From: Trichloromonas sp034002365
GTDB taxonomy: Bacteria; Desulfobacterota; Desulfuromonadia; Desulfuromonadales; Trichloromonadaceae
Assembly: GCA_034002365.1 (NCBI GenBank)
Contig: JAVFAR010000003.1
Location: forward strand, 1 to 64,000
Reading direction: 5' to 3'
DNA: 64,000 nt
Under the pieces are notes generated by a model that was not told where the DNA came from, did not search any database, and saw nothing but the letters and a program-made list of their open reading frames with translations. The translations under genes and the position numbers were made by a program. Positions within the stretch are counted from its first letter, which is position 1. Each line of letters starts with the position of its first letter. Below are positions 44,104 to 52,972 of the stretch, one piece after another.

Positions 44104-46614
44104 ATGGATTCGCAGCATAATCAGAACAAAATGCCGGTCAACATCGAAGACGAAATGCGTAAATCCTATATGGATTACGCCATGAGCGTCATCGTTGGCC
44201 GTGCCCTTCCCGATGTGCGTGACGGCCTCAAACCGGTGCATCGCCGGGTACTCTTCGCCATGAGCGAACTGAGCAACGACTGGAACAAGCCCTACAAAAA
44301 ATCGGCCCGCGTCGTCGGTGACGTCATCGGTAAATACCATCCTCACGGCGATAGCGCCGTTTACGACACCATCGTGCGCATGGCCCAGAGCTTCTCCATG
44401 CGGCATCCGCTGGTGGACGGTCAGGGGAACTTCGGGTCCATCGACGGCGACTCGGCGGCGGCCATGCGGTACACCGAGGTGCGCATGGACCGGCTGGCCC
44501 ATGAGCTGCTGGCCGATATCGACAAGGAAACCGTCGATTTCGGCCCCAACTACGACGACTCGCTGCAGGAACCGCTGGTTCTTCCCTGTAAGTTTCCCAA
44601 TCTGCTGGTCAACGGCTCGGAAGGGATCGCCGTCGGCATGGCGACGAAAATCCCGCCCCATAACCTGGGGGAGGTGATCGATGCGTTGGTGGCCGTCATC
44701 GACAATCCGGCCCTGGATTTCGATGACTTGTTGCGCCTGGTTCCCGGTCCCGATTTTCCTACCGGAGGCTTCATTCTCGGTCGTGACGGTATCCGCGAGG
44801 CCTACGCGACTGGCCGGGGGATCATTCAGACCCGTGCCCGCGCTTTGGTGGAGAAGGATCGCCGTACCGGCAGAGAGAGCATCATCGTCAGCGAGATCCC
44901 CTATCAGGTCAATAAGGCCAAGCTCATCGAGAAGATCGCGGAACTGGTCAAAGAGAAGAGGATTGAAGGGATCTCCGATCTGCGCGACGAGTCGGACCGC
45001 GACGGCATGCGTATCGCCATCGAGCTGAAAAAAGATTCAATCCCCGAGGTTATCCTCAACCAGCTGTACAAGATGACGCAGATGCAGTCTTCCTTCGGCA
45101 TCATCATGCTCGCCATCGTTTCCGGGCAGCCGCGCATTCTTGCCCTGCGCGAGGTGCTGGACCGTTTCATCGAGCACCGTAAGGAGATCATCACCCGCCG
45201 CTGTATCTTCGAGCTGAAAAAGGCCGAGGCTCGCGCCCATATTCTCGAAGGGCTCAAGATCGCTCTGGAAAATCTCGACGAGGTGATCCAGATCATCAAG
45301 AGCAGCTCCAGTCCGGCCGAAGCCAAGGAGCGCCTGATGACGCGCTTTGGTTTTTCCGCCTTGCAGGCCCAGGCGATTCTCGATATGCGTCTGCACCGCC
45401 TCACCGGTCTGGAGCGGGACAAGATCATCGCCGAGTACAACGAAATTCTCGCCCTGATTCAGCGCCTCAAGGAAATCCTTGCCAGCGAGGTCGAGATTCT
45501 CGCCATCATCAAGCAGGAACTGGCCGAGATCAAAGAACGCTTCGCCAATCCCCGGCGCACCGAGATCATCGCCAAGAGCGGCGACCTTTCTCTCGAGGAC
45601 CTGATCGTCGAGGAAGACATGGTCGTCACCGTATCCCATACGGGCTATATCAAACGCAACGCCGTCTCCCTCTACCGCGCCCAACGCCGGGGCGGGAAGG
45701 GGAAGACCGGAATGCGCCCCAAGGAAGAGGATTTCGTCGAGCATCTTTTCATTGCTTCGACCCATGCCTTCATCCTGGTCTTCACCGATCTGGGCAAGGT
45801 CTACTGGCTCAAGGTCCACGAAATCCCCCAGGGAGGTCGGGCCACCCGCGGCAAGGCCATCGTCAATCTTCTGCAGCTTTCCAGCGAGGAAAAGGTCACC
45901 TCGATCCTGCCGGTCAAGGAGTTCGTCGAGGACAAATACATTGTCACCGCCACCCGTAACGGCGTGGTCAAGAAGACCGAGTTGATGGCCTACTCCAACC
46001 CGCGGGCCGGCGGCATTATTGCTCTGACCATCGACGAGGGGGATCGTCTGGTCTCAACCCGTCTCACCGACGGCACCATGGACATTCTCCTGGCCAGCAG
46101 CCACGGCAAGTTGATCCGCTTCCCGGAAAAGGACGTGCGTTCCATGGGCCGTACGTCCCGAGGGGTGCGGGGGATGATGCTTGAAGATGGGGACAGCATC
46201 ATCGGCATGGAGGTGGTCACCGACGCCACTGCCGCGACACTCGTCACGGTGACGGAAAACGGCTACGGCAAACGCACCGATCTCGACGAGTACCGGGTGC
46301 AGAGCCGTGGGGGCAAGGGGATCATCACCATCAAGACAACCGAGCGCAACGGCCAGGTGGTCGACATCAAGCTGGTCAATGACGAGTCGGATCTCATGTT
46401 CATCACCGACCGGGGTAAGGTGCTGCGCACCGGCGTTTCCATGTTGTCGGTTATCGGCCGTAATACCCAAGGGGTGCGGTTGATGGTTCTGGAAAGTGGC
46501 GAAAGGATTGTTGCCGTTGCCCGCCTGGCCGAGAAGGATGAGGAAAATGGAGATTCGGAAGCTGAAGAAGAAGCTTTTGAAGGAGGAACTGAGGCACCGG
46601 AGGAAGAATTCTAA
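44104..46614 (+). CDS. gyrA: DNA gyrase subunit A
   Basis: 836 residues. The quinolone-determining region HPHGDSAVYDTIVRMAQ has the sensitive-type Ser and Asp; catalytic Tyr in RYTEVRMDRL; GyrA-box QRRGGKGKTG near residue 523; C-terminal beta-pinwheel repeats; an acidic tail (EENGDSEAEEEAFEGG). CGGAGGAA lies upstream of the ATG. Confidence 0.98.
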   Translation: MDSQHNQNKMPVNIEDEMRKSYMDYAMSVIVGRALPDVRDGLKPVHRRVLFAMSELSNDWNKPYKKSARVVGDVIGKYHPHGDSAVYDTIVRMAQSFSMRHPLVDGQGNFGSIDGDSAAAMRYTEVRMDRLAHELLADIDKETVDFGPNYDDSLQEPLVLPCKFPNLLVNGSEGIAVGMATKIPPHNLGEVIDALVAVIDNPALDFDDLLRLVPGPDFPTGGFILGRDGIREAYATGRGIIQTRARALVEKDRRTGRESIIVSEIPYQVNKAKLIEKIAELVKEKRIEGISDLRDESDRDGMRIAIELKKDSIPEVILNQLYKMTQMQSSFGIIMLAIVSGQPRILALREVLDRFIEHRKEIITRRCIFELKKAEARAHILEGLKIALENLDEVIQIIKSSSSPAEAKERLMTRFGFSALQAQAILDMRLHRLTGLERDKIIAEYNEILALIQRLKEILASEVEILAIIKQELAEIKERFANPRRTEIIAKSGDLSLEDLIVEEDMVVTVSHTGYIKRNAVSLYRAQRRGGKGKTGMRPKEEDFVEHLFIASTHAFILVFTDLGKVYWLKVHEIPQGGRATRGKAIVNLLQLSSEEKVTSILPVKEFVEDKYIVTATRNGVVKKTELMAYSNPRAGGIIALTIDEGDRLVSTRLTDGTMDILLASSHGKLIRFPEKDVRSMGRTSRGVRGMMLEDGDSIIGMEVVTDATAATLVTVTENGYGKRTDLDEYRVQSRGGKGIITIKTTERNGQVVDIKLVNDESDLMFITDRGKVLRTGVSMLSVIGRNTQGVRLMVLESGERIVAVARLAEKDEENGDSEAEEEAFEGGTEAPEEEF

Positions 46615-47428
46615 AGCCTACCGGCTGCTGTGCCGGGCGATTCCGGCGCTGCTGATCCTGCTGCTGGCGGGGGGAGCCTGGGAACTCTATCGGCGGGAAG
46701 GCCGAGATCTGAAATACTACGCCCGGGCCGAAGCGCAACAACAGGCGGGACGTTACCAGGAGGCGGCGCGCCTCTATAAAAAACTCCAGCGCCGGCACCC
46801 CGACTCGCCGAAGGCGGATGAAGCGCTTTATCGGCTGGGCCAGATCCGGCAGTTCCAGCTCAAGAATTATCCGGAAGCGGTTCTCGCCTACCTGTCGCTG
46901 GAAAAGGATTACCCCCATTCCCCGCTGGCGGGGGAAGCCCTGCGGCAGGTGGCGGATCTTTACAAAAACCAGTTGCTCGACTATCCCCGGGCGATTGTGA
47001 TCTATCAGAAGCTTCTCGATCGAGGGACGGCGGAAGCCGACGCCGTCCAATATCAGATTGCCGACTGCTACTTTCGCCTCACCAACTTCGAGCAGGCCCG
47101 GATCGAATTCGAAAACCTGCTGAAAAATCATCCGGAGAGTTCGTTGAGCGCCGAAGTGCATTATCGTCTGGCGGTCAACCTGGCCCTGCAAGGGGAGGGG
47201 AAAAAAGCCATAGCGCTCTTTACCCAAGTGGAAAAAGATTGGCCGGAAAGCCCCTATGCCGTCGAGGCGCGGTTCGGGCGGGCCGGGGTCCTGGAGGACC
47301 GGGACGATCTCGGCGGGGCACTGAAATTGCTGGAGGGGCTGCGCGGCAGCTACCCCAACGGCGAAATCCTCGAACAGCGGATTTCCCAGGTGCAGACCAG
47401 AATCAAGAAAAAGACCCAGGGATTGTAA
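46547..47428 (+). CDS. Membrane-anchored tetratricopeptide-repeat protein
   Basis: 293 residues from the ATG at 46547, 8 bases after AAGGA, inside the 3' end of gyrA (68-base overlap). A basic start, one membrane helix at about 32-48 (ALLILLLAGGAWELY), then at least six TPR-like repeats of the YbgF/BamD kind (AGRYQEAARLYKKLQRRHPDSPKADEALYRLG, NYPEAVLAYLSLEKDYPHSPLAGEALRQVADLY, NFEQARIEFENLLKNHPESSLSAEVHYRLA). Likely a periplasmic scaffold held in the inner membrane. Six bases before gpsA. Specific partner unknown. Confidence 0.85.
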   Translation: MEIRKLKKKLLKEELRHRRKNSKAYRLLCRAIPALLILLLAGGAWELYRREGRDLKYYARAEAQQQAGRYQEAARLYKKLQRRHPDSPKADEALYRLGQIRQFQLKNYPEAVLAYLSLEKDYPHSPLAGEALRQVADLYKNQLLDYPRAIVIYQKLLDRGTAEADAVQYQIADCYFRLTNFEQARIEFENLLKNHPESSLSAEVHYRLAVNLALQGEGKKAIALFTQVEKDWPESPYAVEARFGRAGVLEDRDDLGGALKLLEGLRGSYPNGEILEQRISQVQTRIKKKTQGL

Positions 47429-47433
47429 GATTT

Positions 47434-48435
47434 ATGGATATCGCGGTCATTGGTGCAGGGAGCTGGGGGACGACCCTGGCCAATCTGTTGGCGAAAAAGG
47501 GGCATCAGGTCACTCTCTGGATCTATGAGCAGGATCTCGCCGCACGCATAGTTTCCAGCCGGGAAAACGACCTCTATCTCCCCGGTTTTTCCCTCTCCCC
47601 CCAGCTCGATTTCACCGCCGATCTGCAAGCGGCGGTGCGCGGGCGCCAAATGATCCTCCTTGTCCCCCCCTCTCAGGTCATGCGTCAGGTCGTCTCCGGG
47701 ATTGCCGGCGAAATTGGCGAGGAGACGCTGCTCGTTTCCGCCTCCAAGGGGATTGAGAACGACACCTTGCAGACCATGGCGGAGGTTATCGGCGACTGCC
47801 TGGGCCCCAAGAGCCGAAAGCGCCTGACCTTTCTGTCCGGCCCCTCTTTCGCCCGCGAGGTGGCGGCGGAAATGCCCACCGCCGTTGTCGCCGCTTCCAG
47901 TGATGGGCAGGCGGCAGCGACGACCCAGGAGGTCTTCAGCACCCCCTATTTTCGCGTCTACACCAACGACGACGTGATGGGGGTGGAACTGGGCGGGGCG
48001 TTGAAAAACGTCATTGCCCTGGCCGCGGGAGTTTCCGACGGCCTCGGCTTCGGTTATAATACCCGAGCGGCCCTGATCACCCGGGGGCTGGCGGAAATGA
48101 ACCGCATGGGCCTCGCTCTGGGCGCCAACCCGGCAACCTTCGCCGGCCTGGCGGGAATGGGCGATCTGGTGCTGACCTGCACCGGCGACCTCTCCCGCAA
48201 CCGCACCGTCGGTATGGAACTGGGGCGGGGAAGCACCCTGGCGGAGATTCTCGCCGGGATGAGGATGGTCGCCGAGGGGGTGAAAACCACGCTCTCCGCC
48301 TATCAGCTGGCCTGCCGTCTCGGCGTCGATATGCCGATTACCGAACAGATGTACCGGATCCTCTACGAAAATAAGGATCCCCGCCAAGCCGTCACCGACC
48401 TGATGCTGCGCGGCCTCAAGGCCGAAGCGGCCTGA
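47434..48435 (+). CDS. gpsA: Glycerol-3-phosphate dehydrogenase [NAD(P)+]
   Basis: 333 residues from the ATG at 47434. Rossmann motif IAVIGAGSWGTTLANLLA at the N-terminus; SASKGIE, LSGPSFAREVA, the catalytic Lys in GVELGGALKNVIALAAG, and GLAGMGDLVLTCTGDLSRNRTVG. It supplies sn-glycerol-3-phosphate for phospholipid synthesis. Frame stays open far upstream but the conserved start is clear. Confidence 0.97.
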   Translation: MDIAVIGAGSWGTTLANLLAKKGHQVTLWIYEQDLAARIVSSRENDLYLPGFSLSPQLDFTADLQAAVRGRQMILLVPPSQVMRQVVSGIAGEIGEETLLVSASKGIENDTLQTMAEVIGDCLGPKSRKRLTFLSGPSFAREVAAEMPTAVVAASSDGQAAATTQEVFSTPYFRVYTNDDVMGVELGGALKNVIALAAGVSDGLGFGYNTRAALITRGLAEMNRMGLALGANPATFAGLAGMGDLVLTCTGDLSRNRTVGMELGRGSTLAEILAGMRMVAEGVKTTLSAYQLACRLGVDMPITEQMYRILYENKDPRQAVTDLMLRGLKAEAA

Positions 48436-48460
48436 ACCGACCACCACGGAGGATTTCCCC

Positions 48461-49033
48461 ATGATTCAGCGTTTCATCGGCGTCTGCCTGTTTTTTCTGC
48501 TTTTTTCCACGACCGCCTTGGCCGGGGAGTTTGCCCTGATCCGGACCAGCCTCGGCGACATCAAGGTGGAACTGAACCGGGAAAAAGCGCCGCTGTCGGT
48601 GGCGAACTTTGTCGCCTACGCCGAGCAGGGGTTCTACCAAGATACCATTTTTCATCGGGTCATCAAGGACTTCATGGTCCAGGGCGGGGGCTTCACCGCC
48701 GGCATGAAGCGCAAGGAGACCCTTCCCCCGATCAAAAATGAAGCCGCCAACGGCTTGAAAAACCTGCGCGGCACCATCGCCATGGCTCGCACCAATGTCA
48801 TCGACAGCGCCACCAGCCAATTTTTCATCAACCACAAAGACAACGATTTTCTCGATCACAAAGGCGTGTCGCCGGCGACTTACGGCTATGCCGTCTTCGG
48901 TCAGGTCGTCCAGGGGATGGAAGTGGTCGACGCCATCGCCGCGAAAAAGACCGGCGGCAATGGTATGTTCAAGGATATGCCGGTCGAGCCGGTGATCATT
49001 CGCGACGTGCAGGTACTGCAAGAGGGGCAGTAG
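48461..49033 (+). CDS. Cyclophilin-type peptidyl-prolyl isomerase, periplasmic
   Basis: 190 residues with a signal peptide (STTALA-GE). Cyclophilin core: GDIKVELNREKAPLSVANFVAYA, FYQDTIFHRVIKDFMVQGGGF, RGTIAMARTNVIDSATSQFFIN, YAVFGQVVQGMEVVDAIA. Resembles PpiA of Gram-negative bacteria. It follows gpsA closely, on the same strand. Confidence 0.94.
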   Translation: MIQRFIGVCLFFLLFSTTALAGEFALIRTSLGDIKVELNREKAPLSVANFVAYAEQGFYQDTIFHRVIKDFMVQGGGFTAGMKRKETLPPIKNEAANGLKNLRGTIAMARTNVIDSATSQFFINHKDNDFLDHKGVSPATYGYAVFGQVVQGMEVVDAIAAKKTGGNGMFKDMPVEPVIIRDVQVLQEGQ

Positions 49034-49103
49034 CCTATCGGCCGAGGATCTGAAAGCTGCTGCCGACGGGAAGAAAACCGTCGGCCCCCCGGGGGAGCGA
49101 AAC

Positions 49104-49838
49104 GTGACCACCATCCGCATCATGACATACTGTGTAGGGGAGTGTCGGGGCGCGGACGGCCGGGTCGATCCCGAGCGGGTTGTCGCGGTGGTCAAGGAAG
49201 CGGCACCGGATGTCCTGGCGGTGCAGGATCTCGCCACCACGACACTCCCCGATCAGCTTGACTATCTCGCTCGCCGGCTCGGGATGCGCGCCTATAGCGC
49301 CCCCCAGGCGCCCGGCTGCGGTTGGCTCGCCTACGCTCCGCTCAAAGGGGTTCAGGGCTACGATCTGGGGGAGGGCGGTTGCCTGCTTCGTGCCGATCTC
49401 GATGTCGACGGGAAACGTCTGCATCTGCTCAACCTGCGCCTGACCGCGGAACGCTCCGCGCGACAACGGCAGATCGCCACTCTGGTCGGTCCAGATCTCC
49501 TCGGTGACCGCTCTCTGACCTGTGCCACGTTGCTCCTCGGCGATTTTGCCGACACCTTCTGGGGCGCCGGCAACCTCGCCCTCAACCTCCATCTGAAAAA
49601 GGCCGTCCGCTCCTTCTGGCGCGGCACCTACCCCGCCTCCCTGCCGCTGATCGACCGTGATCGTGCCTATTACCGCGGTCATCTGCACATCATCGACAGC
49701 CACATACCGAGAAACACCGCCGCTCGCCAGGCCTGTCGTCACCTGCCGCTGATCGTCACCGTCGAGGTCACCGACCCGCGCACCTTCCTGCGGGCGGAAA
49801 AACTCAAACGGAGCCGGATGGAAGTGGCCCCGGGCTGA
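49104..49838 (+). CDS. Endonuclease/exonuclease/phosphatase-family protein, degenerate active site
   Basis: 244 residues from a GTG at 49104, six bases after GGGGAG. No signal peptide. Overall EEP layout: IRIMTYCVGEC near the N-terminus, PDVLAVQDL where the catalytic LQE usually stands (Glu replaced by Asp), LLLGDFAD instead of GDFN (Asn replaced by Ala), and QACRHLPLIVTVEV in place of SDHxPV (Asp lost, His kept). Several catalytic residues are therefore altered; it may bind rather than cut phosphodiesters. It precedes nth but is separated by a DnaA-box pair. Confidence 0.7.
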   Translation: MTTIRIMTYCVGECRGADGRVDPERVVAVVKEAAPDVLAVQDLATTTLPDQLDYLARRLGMRAYSAPQAPGCGWLAYAPLKGVQGYDLGEGGCLLRADLDVDGKRLHLLNLRLTAERSARQRQIATLVGPDLLGDRSLTCATLLLGDFADTFWGAGNLALNLHLKKAVRSFWRGTYPASLPLIDRDRAYYRGHLHIIDSHIPRNTAARQACRHLPLIVTVEVTDPRTFLRAEKLKRSRMEVAPG

Positions 49839-49843
49839 AAAGG

Positions 49844-49863
49844 TTATGCACACTTGTGGATAA
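49844..49863. promoter_or_regulatory. Inverted pair of DnaA boxes
   Basis: TTATGCACA (49844-49852) and TGTGGATAA (49855-49863), both matching TTATNCACA exactly, in opposite orientation and 2 bases apart, in the 53-base gap before nth. Possible DnaA regulation or titration site. Confidence 0.65.
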
Positions 49864-49891
49864 GGGTGTTGAAAAGAACCCGAAAAGGGGG

Positions 49892-50530
49892 ATGAGCCGG
49901 CGCCGGGCCCTGATTCTGCTGGAGCGTCTCGAAGGACTCTATCCCGATGCCCGTTGCGCCTTGTTCTATCGCAATCCCCTGGAGCTGCTTATCGCCACCA
50001 TTCTTTCGGCGCAGTGTACCGATGTCCGCGTCAACCAGGTCACGCCCGCCCTCTTTGCCCGCTATCCCGATGCCCAGGCCCTGGCCGCCGGCGATCCCGC
50101 CGAACTCGAAGATCTTATCCGTTCCACCGGATTTTTCCGGAACAAGGCGAAAAACATTATCGGTTGCGCCCAAGCGCTGGTTTTTCACCACGGCGGAGAG
50201 GTGCCGCGGCGGATGGAAGATCTGGTCGCCCTCCCCGGGGTCGGGCGCAAGACCGCCAACGTCGTTCTGGGTAACGTCTTCGCGACCCCCGGCATGGTTG
50301 TCGATACCCACGTCAAGCGATTGGCCGGGCGCTTCGGCTGGACCCGGGAAAGTGACCCGGTGCGCATCGAGAGGGATCTCTGCCGACTTCTTCCCAAGGA
50401 GCGCTGGACCCAAACCAGCCATGTCCTCATCCTCCACGGCCGAGCCCTGTGCAAGGCGCCCATTCCCCATTGCAGTCTCTGTCCGGTGCTTGACCTCTGT
50501 CCGCGCCAGGGGATTACCCGTTCCCCCTGA
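49892..50530 (+). CDS. nth: Endonuclease III
   Basis: 212 residues from the ATG at 49892; GTG 49856 is an alternative start, but the family begins close to MSRRRALILLERL. Helix-hairpin-helix LVALPGVGRKTANVVLG with the catalytic Lys, catalytic Asp in MVVDTHVKRLAGR, and the [4Fe-4S] motif C-x6-C-x2-C-x5-C (CKAPIPHCSLCPVLDLC). Removes oxidised pyrimidines in base-excision repair. Confidence 0.96.
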   Translation: MSRRRALILLERLEGLYPDARCALFYRNPLELLIATILSAQCTDVRVNQVTPALFARYPDAQALAAGDPAELEDLIRSTGFFRNKAKNIIGCAQALVFHHGGEVPRRMEDLVALPGVGRKTANVVLGNVFATPGMVVDTHVKRLAGRFGWTRESDPVRIERDLCRLLPKERWTQTSHVLILHGRALCKAPIPHCSLCPVLDLCPRQGITRSP

Positions 50531-50543
50531 ACCGTGTTCATTT

Positions 50544-50559
50544 CATTTCACGTGAAACA
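50544..50559. promoter_or_regulatory. parS-like palindrome (14 of 16)
   Basis: CATTTCACGTGAAACA differs from the perfect parS only in the first two bases. It sits in the gap after nth, overlapping the T-run of a minus-strand terminator. May be a secondary ParB site or chance. Confidence 0.45.
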
Positions 50560-50592
50560 AAACGGCCCATGCGTGCTAGCGCATGGGCCGTT
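50557..50592 (-). terminator. Terminator of the 50627 membrane-protein gene
   Basis: Stem AACGGCCCATGCG / CGCATGGGCCGTT with a 6-base loop, and a T-rich tail on the minus strand (TTTTGTTTC). Confidence 0.85.
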
Positions 50593-50626
50593 GATCATTG
50601 GTAGAAGGGGATGCTCCTTTTTGGGA

Positions 50627-51406
50627 TCAATCCTTTTTCGTTTCGTCCTCTTCTTCCCCCTCGTCGGGCAGGGTCGGAATCAATGTGATGCTCTGATCGT
50701 CCTCGTGGGGCTTGTCGGTTATCTGTGTGGTCGAGTTGTCGAGGCTGATCGACTTGCCCTCCCGGTCGAAAACCGAATTATCATCGAGGATGACCAGCCC
50801 CAGGCGTTCGGCCACATCCCGGCGATACTGATACTGGTGGTTGAGCTTCTCCCGCCGCAGGCGATAACTGAGATACATCCAGACCATGGCGAAGACCGCC
50901 GCGACCCCGAGGAGGACACCGAGGGAGGCAAGGAGATAAAAGGCCGCCCGTTCGCCGGCATGGCCGATAAAAATGAGAATATCGTCGATCTTGTAGATGA
51001 TCCCGGCGGCCAGCACCAGCATGAGCAGACCGAGCAGGAAGGGAACCTGGCGGGTAATGTTAAGGGCCACCTGCAACTTGGAGGGGGAGGAAAGGTCGCC
51101 GCCGAACCCGGACGCCAACTCCTTGCTTGTCGAATGGGAGTAATCATACAGGTACTTGTTAAAAAAGAGGATGACGACCCCGAACATGAAGGTGATGGCC
51201 ACCGGTGCGATGAAAGAGGCGAAGATGTAGGGGCGCCAGGGGAAGGATGCGTCGGGGGAAGAGAGGTGAATGACGAAGCAGACGAAGAAGATGAGGCCTT
51301 CGATCACCATCAGGATAATCAGGTAGTTGAGGATGAAACTTTTAAGTTCGGTTTTGTCGAACAGATTGGCGATACCTTTGAGTTTTTCGTCGGAAGTGCC
51401 GCTCAT
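50627..51406 (-). CDS. Four-helix membrane protein of unknown function
   Basis: 259 residues, no signal peptide. Four hydrophobic segments at about 22-45, 62-85, 122-142 and 155-180; cytoplasmic charged N-terminus; C-terminal 60 residues hydrophilic with RREKLNHQYQYRRDVAERLG and an acidic end (GEEEDETKKD). No catalytic motif recognised. It is the only minus-strand gene between dnaA and the lipoprotein at 52208. An inverted repeat (CGCTCG / CGAGCG at 51440-51457) lies upstream. Confidence 0.75.
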   Translation of the reverse strand: MSGTSDEKLKGIANLFDKTELKSFILNYLIILMVIEGLIFFVCFVIHLSSPDASFPWRPYIFASFIAPVAITFMFGVVILFFNKYLYDYSHSTSKELASGFGGDLSSPSKLQVALNITRQVPFLLGLLMLVLAAGIIYKIDDILIFIGHAGERAAFYLLASLGVLLGVAAVFAMVWMYLSYRLRREKLNHQYQYRRDVAERLGLVILDDNSVFDREGKSISLDNSTTQITDKPHEDDQSITLIPTLPDEGEEEDETKKD

Positions 51407-51611
51407 GGAAAAATCCTTTGGTCAGTTTGAATGAGGCATCGCTCGGTATAGCGAGCGGTACCGGCAGGCGAGCCAGGTTGGTCGAGTGGATAAGTGAGGG
51501 TTATGTAAACGTAAATGAAGGGGCATATTAGCAGTCTTTTTTTTAATAATCAAACGATGAGAAGGGCAAAGAAACAATCCCGGCCGCCGCCGGGTACAGC
51601 CAGAGGAAAAA

Positions 51612-51640
51612 TTGACAGGAATGGGTCAAGGGGGTATCTT
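51612..51640 (+). promoter_or_regulatory. Promoter of the FKBP isomerase gene
   Basis: TTGACA (51612-51617), 17-base spacer, TATCTT (51635-51640); the gene starts 54 bases later. Confidence 0.72.
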
Positions 51641-51693
51641 ACCGTAGTTTTTATGAGATGTAGCCAACCCCGAGGAGAGAAAGGAAAGAAAAA

Positions 51694-52140
51694 ATGTTAC
51701 CAGCGGCCAAAGGCGATATCGTGACCGTTCAGTATACGGGCAAATTGAGCAACGGCGAGATCTTCGACGCCTCCCCCGACGACCGTCCCTTGCAGTTTGT
51801 CATCGGCAAGAAAGAAGTGATCCCGGGCTTCGAATCGGCCGTGACCGGCATGGTGACGGGAGAAAAACGCACCGTCATCATCCCCGCCGCCGAGGCTTAC
51901 GGGCAAAAGCTACCGGAACGGATCGAGGAGATCGACCGGGCGCGGCTTCCGGAAAAGCTCAATCCCCGCGTCGGCGAACGTCTGGAGATCACCGGTCACG
52001 ACAACAGCCGGCGCATCGTGGAGGTTGTCGCAGTCAGCGACCAGACCCTGACCCTCGACGGCAACCATCCTCTGGCAGGACGGGATCTGACCTTCGACAT
52101 CACCATGTTGGAAGTGGTCAAACAGCCGAAACTTTTCTAG
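51694..52140 (+). CDS. FKBP-type peptidyl-prolyl isomerase (SlyD-like)
   Basis: 148 residues, cytoplasmic. FKBP core split by an insert-in-flap domain: VTVQYTGKLSNGEIFDAS, LQFVIGKKEVIPGFESAVTGM, then AAEAYGQKLPERI...HDNSRRIVEVVAVSDQTLTLDGNHPLAGRDLTFDITMLEV. The NHPLAGxxLxFxxxxxxV motif is typical of SlyD. The His-rich metal-binding tail of E. coli SlyD is absent. Own promoter and terminator. Confidence 0.93.
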   Translation: MLPAAKGDIVTVQYTGKLSNGEIFDASPDDRPLQFVIGKKEVIPGFESAVTGMVTGEKRTVIIPAAEAYGQKLPERIEEIDRARLPEKLNPRVGERLEITGHDNSRRIVEVVAVSDQTLTLDGNHPLAGRDLTFDITMLEVVKQPKLF

Positions 52141-52161
52141 CTGACGGATCAACCCGAAAAC

Positions 52162-52198
52162 ACCCCGGCTCCGCTCCTTATCGAACGGGGTTTTTTTT
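52162..52198 (+). terminator. Terminator of the FKBP gene
   Basis: ACCCCG / CGGGGT arms with an 18-base loop region, followed by a run of eight T (52191-52198). Confidence 0.7.
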
Positions 52199-52207
52199 GC
52201 ACCGGTT

Positions 52208-52972
52208 TCAGCGGCGGTAAGGTTTGAGGACGATGGTGCCGATATCGAGCAGGGCATTTTCGGGGATGGCGGGACAGCCTTGGTTCGTCTCCGGGATGCC
52301 GTAAGGTTCTCCGGGCAGGGGTTGTCCCCGGGTCTGGGACCGGGCGGCCAGGCACCAGTTGCCGGGCGTGGGCAGATAGAGGGTAAAGCGGCCATCTTCC
52401 CCGGCGGGAAGGGAGGTGTGGTCGGGCATGCGATGGCGGTTGCCGTCGCGGTAGGCGAGGACGAAAGCGCCGCCGGCGGGGCGGCCTTGGGCGTCGAGAA
52501 GACGTCCGGTGACGCCGGTTGTTCCCCCGGTGAGGGTGGTGTCCCCGAGAATCGGGCGCTGGGAAAGGCTGTGCAGCCGAAAGTCGACCCGAATCCGTTC
52601 TCCGTCCCTGACCTGTACCGGATTTCTTTCCGGCAGCGCCCAGGCATCCCCTGGTCGGGGCGGCCCGCTGTCGCCGCCGGCTCGCCGCGAGCGGGCAACC
52701 AGGTAAAAGTCGCCGGGGCCGCAGTCGAGAAAATAATCTCCCTGGGCGTCGGCCGGGGCGGCGAAGTCGGCCGGTCCGCGCAGATTGCTCGCGGCGTTGC
52801 GGTAGGCGTAAACCGTCGCCGCCGGATCGGGTGCGCCGGGGGCGGCGCTGATCCGGCCATAAACACCGGTGGCCAGACCCGGTACCGGGACGCTCGGTGG
52901 CGGCGCGGAAGAAAGACAGGCGCTGAAGGCCAAAGGCAACAGCAGAATCGGTAAGCGCTGCCGGAGGCTCAT
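52208..52972 (-). CDS. Carboxypeptidase-regulatory-like lipoprotein
   Basis: 254 residues. Lipobox FSAC (Cys19). Two Ig-like 'carboxypeptidase regulatory' modules: GVYGRISAAPGAPDPAATVYAYR ... and GVTGRLLDAQGRPAGGAFVLAYRD ... GRFTLYLPTPGNWCLAARS. Such domains are usually structural or sugar/peptide-binding on surface proteins. The start overlaps the preceding gene by 4 bases, so the pair is coupled. Exact function unknown. Confidence 0.75.
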   Translation of the reverse strand: MSLRQRLPILLLPLAFSACLSSAPPPSVPVPGLATGVYGRISAAPGAPDPAATVYAYRNAASNLRGPADFAAPADAQGDYFLDCGPGDFYLVARSRRAGGDSGPPRPGDAWALPERNPVQVRDGERIRVDFRLHSLSQRPILGDTTLTGGTTGVTGRLLDAQGRPAGGAFVLAYRDGNRHRMPDHTSLPAGEDGRFTLYLPTPGNWCLAARSQTRGQPLPGEPYGIPETNQGCPAIPENALLDIGTIVLKPYRR

